From: Melieria omissa
Taxonomy: Eukaryota; Arthropoda; Insecta; Diptera; Ulidiidae
Direction of reading: 5' to 3'
Length of the DNA: 64,000 nt
NCBI GenBank assembly: GCA_963971225.1
Contig: OZ020267.1
Span: 4,898,001-4,962,000 of the forward strand
A model generated the notes under the pieces. That model did no database searches, was not told the origin of the DNA, and worked only from the letters and a program-made list of their open reading frames with translations. This document shows, one piece after another, positions 34,498 through 46,184 of the stretch (positions are counted from its first letter, which is position 1; each line of letters opens with the position of its first letter). The position numbers were made by a program, and so were the translations under genes.

Positions 34498-36230
34498 CCT
34501 TATTGAAATGTAAGAAGAGGAAATCAAAGTGGAAATAGTTGTTGCTGCTCTTGGAATGTAAGTAACTCCCATCCATTTCTAAAAAAGTCAAAAAGTTTAA
34601 TTCGGACTTCAACTTTTATAACATTTCTGTTGAACTGAAAAATTTAAGTAGCAGAAGTTTTTGTATTTGCAAAATAACCTCAACTAGGCAAATTAAAGTG
34701 ACTTTGAGTGAATAAAACTAAGGTTAAAGTCATCAAAGCAAAAACCATTCCCCCGACTCACTTCTTACAGTTGCTCTCTCCAACTGTCGACTGTCATTTT
34801 TGCTTGTTTCGTTTTTTACTGCGTTTGGCAAATGCGTTAAACTTTTCAAATCATAAAAACTAGAAAATATTTGGATGTACACCCGACACCCAAAAATATA
34901 CAAACCCCCCAATGGCAAAGTTTCAGACGCTGCAAAATGCTTTTTGCTGGCTGTAATTGTATAATATAAATAACAACAACAACAATATCAAGAAAATGAA
35001 AATGCAAAATTCAGCTCAACTTGGAAAAAGTTTCAAATCCTAAACGCATAAAAGTCATATTTTAGCGCAGAACAAAAAAATGAGAAACGGCAGCCAGCAC
35101 TGAAGTTTAGCCAGCACCACTTTTTCAAAAAACAACTACAACAACAACAACAACAAACGGCAATAAACGCTGAAACAAGTGAAATCATCAACGCCTTATC
35201 TGCGCCTTTCTGTCCCGCAGGGGTTGATTTGTTTTTGCAACAATTTTGTTGTTCGGCTTTTTTTGTCTGAGTCTGCTTGCTTTTTAGAAATGAAACGAAA
35301 AAAAACCAAAAACACCGACAGACACGAAAAGCGAAAGGCAGCAACAGAAACAACAACAACAAATGGAAAAACACTTGCGTATACATTTTCATATTTACAT
35401 AAGCATAATTTCCACATAGTAACTGAACACAACGTACAACGTACTCGGCCCAAAAGCAGCCAACGCGGCAGATACAGACACACGCTCGCAAATACACACA
35501 CACACACATGTACTCATACAACGCGAACCAACAAATGCCACAGTTGCAGAACGAATCCCAAAGCCAGCATGGCTGTCGACCCGTCGTCTCGTCCTTCGTG
35601 CGTCCTGTGCGCTCGTTGTTTAAGTCAGCAAAAATATTTATTCAAATGGCAAACGCACTCCGCTCCCCTAAGGTTAATTCGGTCTCAGTTTGGCGCAAAC
35701 GCCCCGCGGCGGCCTCCCCGTCTCCGCGTGGCCCCTCCTGTGGTGCACACAAACAACACTGATGACTGGCAAACACGAACTTCCTCCCAGCGTCAGCACA
35801 CCCTCCATAAGGATTCGCATCTCGGAAAACACCCTCCTTCGTCGACAACACCAGCGCGCCCACAATGCCGAATTCCAGGCTTGTTTGTTTGGTGCCTTTT
35901 GTCCCGCTGTTTTCGTTCGAGCGCGCGCATGTGTGTGTGTGTATGTGTGTATGTGTGTGGGTGTGGGGGTGTGGGGTGTGTAGATGTGTGAGTGTGCATG
36001 TCGCTGTATTCATGCTAGAAATATCGATCCCTCTTGGGTCGTTGCCTCAACTCAATGAGTTCACAAGTTTCCCGATGCCAGCCTCTCCAACCATTTGACC
36101 GGCTTGTTGTAGTTGTTTCGTGCTTACGAGCAGTTGCTGCCACACACTTTGCACTCATACATATTTATTTATGTATATAAGTAAATCCATTTACAAGCGC
36201 CTATAGGTACAGTGCAGTAAATGATTAGGT
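34498..36230. other. Transposon-free island with CA/TG microsatellites
   Basis: No recognisable gene. Contains (CAA)n at 35139-35155, (CA)n near 35496-35508 and a long TG-rich run at about 35930-35985. The longest open frame (35179-35991) lacks a convincing start and is simple-sequence-driven. Candidate upstream Abd-B regulatory DNA by context. Confidence 0.3.
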
Positions 36231-36701
36231 TAGTGCCAGTGGAGCAATTTCCCACAATTTAATGTAAATTAAATTGAAAAATTATTTTGTTAGTCATAGG
36301 CAGAGCTTCTTCAGAACGGGATTCAATTCAGGATATGGTGTTTGGGTAATTGAGGGTCCTACACGAGTTAATGAGGACATGAAAAGAGATAATTATTGTA
36401 CTTTTGAAAAGGTTTTTTGTCATTCCAGTTCCTTCGGTGCTAGTTTTCTTTATACTTTCTCCTGGATGTTTATAAACATGGAACTTATGAAAAGTTTACT
36501 TACTTATCGACGTTATTCTTCTTGCTGAAGCACGTTTACCAACAATTCTTCCCACTACGAACCTTACAACAAAATAAAAAAAATAACTCAATCTTCCAAG
36601 GTTGAGCAAACATGGACAGGATTCTTAATATGAATTTTGCGTCATTCAAAGCAACTTTCCTGACCTGAAAATAACAATTTCATACCATAATGCCAAGGAG
36701 T
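36231..36701. other. Short intergenic stretch, nothing recognised
   Basis: An 84-codon open frame at 36274-36528 resembles nothing known to me and has no supporting signal. No gene is claimed. Confidence 0.35.
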
Positions 36702-37855
36702 TTAACCCGAGTTTAGTTCGGGACTACTGGGATAAAACGTCCCAGCAAGTTTTTAAGTTTCAAAATAATTATTCAGATCTTCCGTCTTTCAGACGGAAAT
36801 CTTCGCCATTCTGAAGGCAGCGGAATGGATAATCGGGAGGAAATGGAGCGGGAAACATATTAGAGTCTGTAGTGACAGTCAAGCTGCACTTCAGGCCCTG
36901 GAGAACGCGCGTGTTACCTCTAAGATTGTCCAAGAATGTAAGATGAAGCTAATATCAGTCGCGAGACGTAATAAGCTCCAACTTATCTGGGTTCCGGGAC
37001 ACTGCGGTGTTCTAGGTAACGAAACTGCCGATGAACTGGCTCACTGTGGATCAGGGTGCACACCCATGGGACCAGAACCAATAATCGGCACCAGTCTAGC
37101 AGGAACCCTGGACTGGATCGAGTCCTGTGTAAATAACCTACATAGAGGACGTTGGTCTAGCTTGGGAAGTTGTAAAACTGCCAAGTGTTTTGTGAAAAGC
37201 CCGAACAGGAAAGCAGGGAATTTCCTCCAGAAGCTGAGAAGGAAAGACCTCCGACGAATGGTCGGGTTAATCACAGGACACAATCCATGGGGGCGACATA
37301 AGGCCAACATGGGCCTCATCGAAGATCCGACTTCCGTGTCTAGCCTGGATTAGGTAGACATTTAGTACAGAGCACTTTCTCTGTACATGTCCTGCCTTCT
37401 CTAGAACGAGATTGCGCACGCTGGGTTTAGATGTTATGAGAATGGACGAAGTTCATTCTCTCGCCCTGTGTGATCTCCTGAGATTCATTAATGAGTCCGG
37501 GAAATTTGCATAGGAGAACTCTCTCTCCCTTTCCACCCACTTTATGTTTTTCTTTTCCCATTCCCATCTCCTCTATCAACGTTTTTCTTGAGCCTTAAGT
37601 ACAATGGGCTATAAAACCTGAGTGCTTGAGGTAATGACCTCCCTTAGGTTATTTCCTCGGCTCCCCTTCACATCCATCCATCCATGCTGATCATATAACC
37701 CAAGAAAAATAATTATTCGAATTATTTGGCACCGGACAAAAAGATGATTTCAGAATGCAGTAGTATGCAGCATTATTTTGTAGCCCCAATTTTCATATTT
37801 TCATAGCATGGGAACATTTCTATTAAGAGTATTTTGGTTAAACTCTGATTTACTT
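36702..37855. mobile_element. piggyBac-like MITE, family A, copy 3, interrupted by a retrotransposon
   Basis: The left part (36702 to about 36782: TTAACCC, CGGGACTACTGGGATAA, ATTATTCAGATCTT) and right part (from about 37694: ATAACCC, TTATTCGAATT, AAAGATGATTTCAGA, CATAGCATGGGAACATTTCT) are colinear with the uninterrupted copy at 2606-2850. About 0.9 kb of non-LTR retrotransposon lies between. The right terminus is decayed. Confidence 0.75.
36783..37690 (+). pseudogene. 5'-truncated non-LTR retrotransposon with RNase H domain
   Basis: From 36784 the frame reads VFQTEIFAILKAAEWI, CSDSQAALQALENA, IWVPGHCGVLGNETADELA: the Glu and two Asp catalytic positions of an RNase H domain (its first Asp is lost with the 5' end). 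After HKANMGLIEDPTS the frame breaks near 37350; another frame resumes TFSTEHFLCTCPAFSRTR and ends with a stop near 37510. Elements with RNase H downstream of reverse transcriptase include I, LOA and Outcast types. The 3' end is a (CATC)n run near 37670-37683. GATC flanks both sides, a possible short target duplication. Confidence 0.85.
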
Positions 37856-38800
37856 AGGAAGAGTTGAGCAATTGGATCTGCTGAGTTGCATCAAATAGTT
37901 CAAGGTGAATAAAAAAATTTAACCTCAAGCGATATGTTTTGAAACAATTGATCTCACAACAGACCAAAAACATTCCTCAAAAACTTAACTTAGTTAACAA
38001 AGAAGAACAAAATCAGATAAATTACTCTATTGAGATATCTTACTTAAAATTTTATGTCAGTGTGGAACTGCGAATCAAATTCTTTTTCCTACAACTACTT
38101 TACCATCTCACTGACGACTTGAAGACCAGAATCGAAAGAAAGAAATTCTTCTCATTCAGCTTCAAATCCGTTGTCTTCTGATTCAATATATCTACCACTA
38201 TATACCATTTTATATGTAAAAGTACCTACAAAGCAGTTGACTGACTGCTTCACACTTGCAAAAACTCTACCAAATCTTCCCATTGTTAACGACACAAAAC
38301 AAATTTCACTCCAACACTAAAGGAATGTAATTGTTGCATGTCAAAAAATATGAAAGTGTAAATTTATATACGCATTTCTTCTCTAAATAATTATACAATT
38401 AACACTGCTTAAAAATGCATTAAACTTTTAATATGTGTCGTAAAAAGTTTAAAACTTGTATTAAGTAAAATGTAATAACGGCAAATGTGATATTTTTTCG
38501 CAACAAAGTGGAACCATATCTAATCGTTGCACTGTTCAGTGCGAATTTAAATGAAATGTAAAAGTGATTGTCATGTCGTAAAGTGTGTGGAAGGCCATTG
38601 CCGCATTGGATGTGGCTGATTTCTAATAGTTGAATTGGAGATTAAAACCGTTGAATAATCTTGCTTATTTAAATTTACCAACTTTTATGATGAAGTTAAA
38701 ATGTTTCGACTTCATTTTATGTTCTTCAGTGCTATATCAAGATTTTCATTTCGTGACCTCACACATGACCTGTGTCGGCAAAAGTAAAAGTTCAATCTGT
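37856..38800. other. AT-rich stretch, nothing recognised
   Basis: No gene or bounded element can be supported. Confidence 0.4.
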
Positions 38801-38809
38801 TAAACTTTT

Positions 38810-39295
38810 ATCTAACTTAACCTAACTTAGTACATATTTTGAATACATATTAAAAATTTAAATGCAGAATAGAAATGACCTAACTTAGTATTTCATATAT
38901 ATAGTAAAAAGTAAATATTAAATAAATATTAAAAATTACTAAAAATTACCAATAAAATAAAAAAAAAATAAATGTTAAAAATTAAAAATTAAAATGCATA
39001 ATAGACAGGACTGAACTTAGTATTTCAAATACATATTAAAAATTAAAAATTAAATAAACATTAAAAATTACTAAAAATTCAAAATTTATTAAATAAAAAT
39101 TAAATATTAAAAATTAAAAAACAAAATAGACAGCACCTAACTTAGTATTTTGAATACATATTAAAAAGTTAAATGAAATGAAGGAATGAAATGAAATAAA
39201 TATTAAAAATTACTAAAAATTAAAAATTAACTAAATAAAATTAATTAATAAAAATATTAAAAATTAAAGAAATTTTGAGAGAACCTAAACCAATC
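38810..39295. repeat. AT-rich minisatellite, about 115-125-bp period, four diverged units
   Basis: CCTAACTTAGTA or CTGAACTTAGTA followed by TTTTGAATACATATTAAAAA-like sequence and runs of TTAAAAATTA recurs near 38821, 38878, 39010 and 39136; several units begin after GACAG or GAGAG. It adjoins the TTAGG-type array. Confidence 0.65.
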
Positions 39296-39346
39296 TAAAC
39301 TTGTCTATCATAATTTTTTTTTGTTTTTTCTAACATAATTGTTTTT

Positions 39347-39448
39347 AACTTAACCTAACCTAACCTAACCTAACCTAGCCTAGCCTAACCTAGTCTAACC
39401 TAGCCTAACCTAACCTAACCTAACCTCCTAACCTAACCTCTAACCTAT
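39347..39448. repeat. Telomere-like (CCTAA)n / (TTAGG)n array, about 20 units
   Basis: About 100 bp of TAACC units, many perfect, with CCTAG, TAGTC and CTCCTAA variants and 1-3-base slips. (TTAGG)n is the ancestral insect telomere repeat, which Diptera have lost together with telomerase. Here it is interstitial and degenerate. Confidence 0.85.
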
Positions 39449-41790
39449 TATCTTAACATCCAAAACCAACCCTAATGACTTATACAACACACGCGCCATA
39501 CATTTGTTTCATTTAATCAATGTTTTTCACCATTGTAAACCTTTGTTTATCTATGCCTTCAATATCGATCTTCTGTTTAATTCCAACCATAAGTGTCAGT
39601 TCTGAACACATTTTCTATTTTATTATAATATATTCTAGTTTGATTTAGAATATTTAATAAATTCCAACTTGCATAAAAATTAAAAAAAAAAACCCCAAGT
39701 AAGCCTCAACTATCTGAATGTGTGTGTGTGTGTGTGTTCGACGAAAAATCAATTCCATGCCAACAAGTGACCGAAGCATTCGCGGCGCACTATGCGAGAG
39801 CGAAACAAGCACCAGCGCCCAGAGGTCGAGCCACTTATCCGTTTCAATTCGAGCCCCCGGTCGAGGTGCATTAAAATGTCCGCCTTGTCTTGTGAGCGAC
39901 AGGTATGTGTGTACGTAAAGTCGCTTTTGTATGGCGGCTCCATGCATTCGCCGACGTATCGCACAACTATCGCCCAGACCGCGCCGATGACATTATTAAT
40001 TGAAATATAAATTTAACATTTTATGGCGTTCGTTTTCTACGGATTACGTGATGCGCCTTAACATTTTTATTCTACTCTTGGAATTTCATTAAGGGAATAC
40101 AAGAACAACAAATCGATGGAAAAAAACAAAACAACAAAATAAATTAAATGAAAAAATACAACGACAGAAAGAATGCTTCTCGGCTAATTTCCATTTATAA
40201 GCATAATTTCTACTTAAGAGATCGAAAAGGCAACACAAAAACATGTTTGAAAAACAGAACAACAACAACAGCAACTACAGTCACAGAATATGGACAGACG
40301 AGTCGCTGGATAGGTGGACGAACAGACAGACAAACAGACTGACTGTGCAGATAAAAGAAGTTCGAGTTGAAAGCCACAATCGGAAATTTAATAATGGCCG
40401 GCGCAATGCGGCACAGCCCAGCGCGAGGCACCAAATGAAAACAACAACAACAACAACTAAAGCAACCGACGAACAAATGAAAGAACGTACGAACCAGCGA
40501 ATGAACACAAATGTACAAATGCGTTGACGTGCACATATTTTATGAGTTTTATATACACGAGGAATACTCGTACACGGCCATGCAGTGCCAACACTTGTGC
40601 AAGGCTGCACTGCGTCGCGGCACGTCCGTCCCAACGGGCTGTGCGTTCGCGGCGCGTATCTGACTGTTGACGGCTGACGGCATTTGTGCAGGCAAACCAA
40701 AGTCAACGCGAATCGAAACATCGTCCCAGACCTCGGGGCGAAGGCGAAGAGTGAAAACATCAGAGAAATGACAGTGCGGGTAAAGGCGTAGCAGTCTGTC
40801 CGGCCGCATTTAAAGACGCTTCAGTTCACTTGCCGTTGCAACAACTGGCAATGCGTACGCCGTACGCGTACAACAACAACGCCAAAAAGCAAGCAACGGT
40901 GCACAAAGAAAGGTAGACAATTTTCTCATTTCGTTGCTGCCGCCGATAAAGACATCAAAATGGCCACATGTAAAAATTTCACCCAAAATCGACCGGTTTC
41001 TGGTTGTTCATTTTTTTCGACCATGGTTGTTGTTGTCGCCAGTGAAAGCAGTATTGCTGCCGCTACAGCAGCAACTGCCACTACAGTTTATCCTGCCGCC
41101 AAAAGGTGGAAATGTCTTCATCATTGTCCACAACGGCCACAAGTGCCCAGGACTGCATCAAATTTAAGATCAGCGGCCGAGCTACCAGTACAAGCGATGC
41201 CTGCATTCGATAAAGCAGTCCGCTCTCATGGCTACCTATCGCAGCGATCCTTTTGTGGTGGTGGCAGGCGGCCAAAGGCGCAAGTGTTGCCTAGGCGAAG
41301 CTTCTTCTTGTTCTTGACTGCTTTTAATTTCAGAGAAAAGTCGTAAAAATAATTTCCTTTTTTTTTAATTTTCTCTTTCAATTATACGAATATAAGACAA
41401 GAAACCACCAGTTGAAAAACAGAAATGTTGGTCGTGCTGTGTGTGTGAAAGTCAAAGAACAAAGGCGCACCACAGATAATTCCAGTTGTAAATGTCAAAA
41501 ATAATAAAAACGTCATACAGCGAGGAACAAAAGTGCACTTGATCGTTTATCGGTTTCTGGGGCGTATGTCGGATTCGAGTTGGCGGCATTAATTGTAAAG
41601 CGAAATGGCGCTAAAGTGGCACAGCTGCGAGCGCTGTAGGCCGATTTTTTTTCGATTCGGCCATCATCATCGAATGATGCCGTCAGGTGTTGAAAGTGAT
41701 GCAAAAGTCTGCTGAACAGCTGAACAGCAGACAAACATGATTAAGCGCTTCAAAATACCGATGCTGCGGTTTTTGAGGTTCCACCTTCTT
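39449..41790. other. GC-richer transposon-free island
   Basis: Contains GC-richer parts at 39.75-40.0 and 40.55-41.3 kb, (GT)n at 39717-39737 and CAA runs near 40.26 and 40.44 kb. No recognisable gene, but see the open frame at 40960. Candidate regulatory or upstream exon DNA by context. Confidence 0.3.
40960..41346 (+). CDS. Candidate small ORF, 128 codons, unrecognised
   Basis: ATG in a good fly context (ATCAAAATGG) opens a 128-codon frame in a transposon-free island. It has an Ala/Thr/Val stretch at residues 22-43, then KRWKC and a basic middle with a GGGRRPK motif. I do not recognise it. The opposite strand is also open in part, and chance cannot be excluded; it is listed only because start context and composition are better than those of its neighbours. 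Confidence 0.15.
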   Translation: MATCKNFTQNRPVSGCSFFSTMVVVVASESSIAAATAATATTVYPAAKRWKCLHHCPQRPQVPRTASNLRSAAELPVQAMPAFDKAVRSHGYLSQRSFCGGGRRPKAQVLPRRSFFLFLTAFNFREKS

Positions 41791-42261
41791 TAACCCATTA
41801 ACGTCCAAAATGTCTAAAATTTTTGTACAACTTTGCGATTGTACCAAGCGATGAAATCGGCGTTACGGATAGTCAAAATAGTAATTCTATATGTTTTCGG
41901 GTCCGCTCTACATGATTATGCCATTAGATTTTCATTTTGGTCACAAGGAAATCCAATATGGCGATGTTTTCAGAAAAAAAATTAAAAATTTCGACCAGTT
42001 TTTTTTTAAATCAATATTTCGTACCGAAATAGATTTTTGGTTGAGGTGTAAATATGCACAAAAGTGCGCAAACATGTTGAACTTTCAGAAAATACCCAAG
42101 TTGCCCCATGGAAAAACATTTCACAACCTCAAAACGGCGGAAAAATGAAAAATTTTTTCACAATCATTCATGAATTTTTTATTTTTGAAAACGACGCACT
42201 ATAACGAAAAATGTTCAAGAACAAAAAATGTTTAGAATTTGACAGAGAATACGTCTACGTA
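41791..42261. other. AT-rich stretch, nothing recognised
   Basis: Probable decayed repeat DNA; no termini found. Confidence 0.35.
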
Positions 42262-42660
42262 GTTTTGAATTGTAAAGGTATCTTTGTTCAGGACAGGAAT
42301 TCAATAGGAAAAACTATAATGTTGTTTGATTTTTTCCAGTTTTTTGTTTGTTAAAAACCTTCTAAAGTTTTGAATTTTAAAGGAATCGTTCTTCAGGAAA
42401 AGAATTCAATAGGAAACATTATAATATTGATTGATTTTTTCCCGTCTTTTATTTGTTTAAAAACCTTCTTAAAGAAGTTTTGAATTATAAAGAAATCTTT
42501 GTTCAGGGAAAGAATTCAATAGCAAAAATTATAATGTTTGTTTTTTTTCCGTCTTTTATTTGTAAAAAACCCTCTTTAAGTAGTTTTGAATTATAAAGGA
42601 ATCTTTCTTCAGCAATAAAATTCAATAGGAAAAATTATAATGTTCGATTTTTTCTAATTT
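42262..42660. repeat. Tandem repeat, about 105-bp period, four units
   Basis: Each unit opens GTTTTGAATT.TAAAG.. and continues ATCTTTGTTCAG or close, GAATTCAATAGGAAA, TATAATGTT, GATTTTTTCC and a T-rich tail. Units begin near 42262, 42367, 42477 and 42583. Divergence is modest. Confidence 0.85.
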
Positions 42661-44140
42661 TCACCTGACATTGTTTATGTCTTCATTAAAATTGGTGCTT
42701 TCAGTTCACACTTCACTGTCCTAATGTCCCTATAAATAATCATGGAAACGCCTTTGACGCAACGCCGCGGCCACAAATGACCACCTTTTCAAGTGCAAGT
42801 ATCATAAAAATTGTTTTGACCGCATCACGAAGGGCGCCCGAACTCATTGCCAAGGCGCACACAGACGACAATTAAAGTGTATGCAATGCTGCTGCGTTAT
42901 AAAAAAAAAAGCAACGCCTTGAACACAACAACGACTGCCGTCGGTACGCTGCTCGCGCCATCGCCCAGTCGTCGTCGACGGTAAATGTCAGGCAGCCGCG
43001 TCGCAGCAGCATTTGCCGCTCGTGATTTTTGGCGATTGATTTAATGTGTCATTCATAGATTTTTATTGCTGCCTTTTATTACCTCCTTTAACTTCCGATT
43101 TACCACAATTGGCCCACTCGGACCGGACATTGCGCGCCCGGCGAGCAGTGAGCAGCGAGCGGCGCACTTCACACCGCGCACTCACTCACGGGGTGACATG
43201 TTGCCGGCGCTCACTACACGCCCCGCTGTAAAAACGAGGGCCGCCGAAATGCCTGCATGTTCTAGTTCATATATACATAAGTACATACATACATATGCAT
43301 ACATATATATATATATTGTTTTGGTGTGGCCATTGTGTTTTGAGTGGTTTTCGCTTGCCCCGATCTTAACAGGGAAATCATGTACTCTCAGTACTTTATT
43401 TTATTTATTGCCATTTTTAATGCTCCACCCCGGCCCCGATGGCCCGCTGTCGGCCTTCGCCAATAGGAAAAAATAAATAAAATAAAATAAAAATTTGCCG
43501 CTTAATGTTAATGCAATTCTCCCTCGGCGACGGCGACGGCAACGCTTTGCCATATTACTTCGCCTCGCATCGACAGCGTCGAACTCGCGCGCAACGGCCG
43601 CTGCGCGTATGGAATGCTGTGAATTGTTTTGGCCATAAAATTAAAAAGGTGCCGCATGAACGCTGGCGCGCCAAATGTTCCTGCAACTGCCACTTGGGCC
43701 AGTGGCGCTGGAGCGCAATCGGTAATTATGGGCTCAATTAAGATTCAATTCCAGAACACTTTTCCCACCCGGCGCGGCGCTCGATTTTTGTTTTGTGGCT
43801 GCACGCTTCAACTTCAACTATTCGTCGTTTAATTGTTTGTTTGAGTTTGTTGCAAACAGCGTTCGATTTGTTTCCACTCGTTGCCTTATCTGCTGTCATG
43901 CTTTCAGCTAGAAAACGGTTCATAAGTCGTGTGCAATATTTCTCCAATTCGTCTCGTGTGTGAATCGATGAAAAGCTGCAACAATTCGAAACGCTGCCAG
44001 TGCTATTTTATTGGCTCTATTATGTTTTCCATCATTTTAGTAGATTTTTGTTGTGTATTAGGTGTCCCAGCTTCATTTGTGTAGCGGTTTGATCATTTGG
44101 GCATTCAATTTAAAAACATACTCGTCAGTCGTAAGCATTC
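42661..44140. other. GC-richer transposon-free island
   Basis: GC- and CpG-richer at 42.75-43.25 and 43.5-43.8 kb, with CATA/TATA microsatellites at 43280-43316. No recognisable gene. Candidate upstream Abd-B regulatory DNA by context. Confidence 0.3.
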
Positions 44141-44514
44141 TACACGCTTCAGCTTAAACGCAAACACAAAAAAAGTCTTAACGTATTTGAAGTTTACATA
44201 CCGTAACAAAGACTTCCAGAGAAACCGTACGCTTTTTGTGATTACCGTTGAAGATCTGTAAAAAAAAATGTAACATTTCTGAAGATTAGTTTGACATAGT
44301 CTAAAGAATATTAAGAAATTTTTGGAATCAGTATTTATAGAAAGAAAAATATAAAAAAATAGATATTTCAGGTACTTAGTTCCAATAAGTTCATTTCATA
44401 AAAAAATTATAAACTTCTTCTTAATGATGACGTTATAAAGCCTCATCGTTGGAAAGAAACTCTGTACTGTAAAACTGCTATATCCACTCAAGTTTAACCA
44501 GATTAATGCCATCT
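44141..44514. other. AT-rich stretch, nothing recognised
   Basis: No supportable feature. Confidence 0.35.
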
Positions 44515-44962
44515 TCAACTTTCGAATCTCAAATTTGCCTGAGAGCAATTTCATCTATTTGTCATCTTAGAGCTTATATCTACGATTGATTTATGGGTTT
44601 AATTTAAGCAAGCACCAACAAATTTATATTTTTTGAAGTAAATTCAAAGCAAATTCTTATAATTGTACTGTTATTCCCAAAATAATTTCCAATAATTTGC
44701 AGCGATATCAGAGAAATTTTGTGTTCTAATTGAAGTCTACGAATTGGGCGCGTTTGATCAAAACCCTGTTTCTTTAATAATGGTTAAATAAAATCAAAAA
44801 CTGATAATTTTGTATTTTTCCATTAATATTAAATAATTTTTCTGTAATTAAATAAACTAAATTAAATAATTTTTAAATTAAAAAATTTTGATACAAAATG
44901 TATTTAACCCGTTTGAAAGTAATATCGAAACATAGAGTAAAATTTGGAGTCGAAAGGGTGAA
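44515..44962. mobile_element. piggyBac-like MITE, family B, copy 2 (decayed)
   Basis: Colinear with 33447-33932: ATCTATTTGTCATCTTA, GCACCAACAA, CCCAAAATAATTTC, GCAGCGATATCAG, GAAGTCTACGAATTGGGCGC, CCCTGTTTCTTTAATAATGG. The right end GAGTCGAAAGGGTGAA is recognisable with TTAA changed to TGAA; the left terminus is badly decayed. Confidence 0.75.
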
Positions 44963-46100
44963 ACCTCTTCCAACACCTTGAGACTCACTCACGCCCGAAA
45001 CACCAGAGCCTTCCATTTTCTAGTTTCTTGAGTGAATCCCTTCCATATTCCAAGACCTAACAATCTATTGTCAAGGATTACCAGCACAAGTTCCATCTGA
45101 ATCATTTTCTCAGTCCGAAACTATATCATTTCTAGACTAGCTTTTTTCATTTGCTCGACCTGTTCCAACTAATAAAGCCGACGGGAATGTATACAGACAC
45201 TTTATTAAATTTTACAACTCATTACTTAAACTCTTATATGAATATAAAACTCATCGTTAAATCTGAAACTAAATTCCGCAAAATTTATTTTCCTTCAATA
45301 TTATTATTTTCAAACAAGACACAATCCTAATTTCCGGTTTGTTTTACGCAATTTGCCATAACACTAAACACCGCACAATTTATTTCCCCACAACTAATTT
45401 GAGCGACTGAAGCTTAGTTGTTCTCTCCGCCCCATCATAAATTTTGATTGTGTTTTTCCACCTGTATCCTTCAAATATTTCTGTCATTAGTAATTGGTGC
45501 AAACTAAAACGTGTTAACCCACACCTTGACTCGCGCATTTTGCACACATTCCGCGAAATATGCAAAAACAAAAAGCACATCACTACGAGCCCAACTCTCC
45601 ATTTCGCTTAGCCACTAATTTTAATTAAAATGCCTGTCACGTTGAGAGGGGCTCGACCCTTTTATAAGCAAACGAATTGCAAACTAACTCAGCAACCAAA
45701 AAAGAAGCTAATTAAAAGTTTGCACTTTCATAGTAAATTTTATGTTCTTTTTTTCCAAAACTATGAACAGGTTATGTTGTAACAAATGGCGCAGCAAACG
45801 GAATCACTAATTTGTGATCTCTTTCTATTTGTCTAGTCATGTTCACATGTCGGAGAGTTGTAGACTATTTTATATGCAAGTCACTTGTTGCCAATCAAAG
45901 CGATGTGATTGCTTTAAATCGACAGTTTATTGTCGATTCCCATAAGTGGCAGCCATGCTTAGGTGTTCATATTAAGTTAAACAATAAAAAGATTATTATG
46001 TAATTTATGAAATGAAAATATATATTTTTTAAGAATCTCAAAGTTGTTATTCTATAGTTGGCAAATGAATAAACAAAGAAAAATTAGAAATTGTGTTTCA
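44963..46100. other. AT-rich stretch, nothing recognised
   Basis: No gene, RNA or bounded element seen. Confidence 0.4.
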
Positions 46101-46184
46101 TATCACAACGCCTCTGTCACAAGCAGTAACCAGCTGTTTGTATAAAAGTTTGAATGGACTTTCATAGTACACGGAACGAAAAAC

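Noticed and set aside
35179..35991. A 270-codon plus-strand ORF
   Set aside because: Starts TTG or similar, is driven by CA/TG microsatellites and mixed simple sequence, and overlaps open frames on the other strand.
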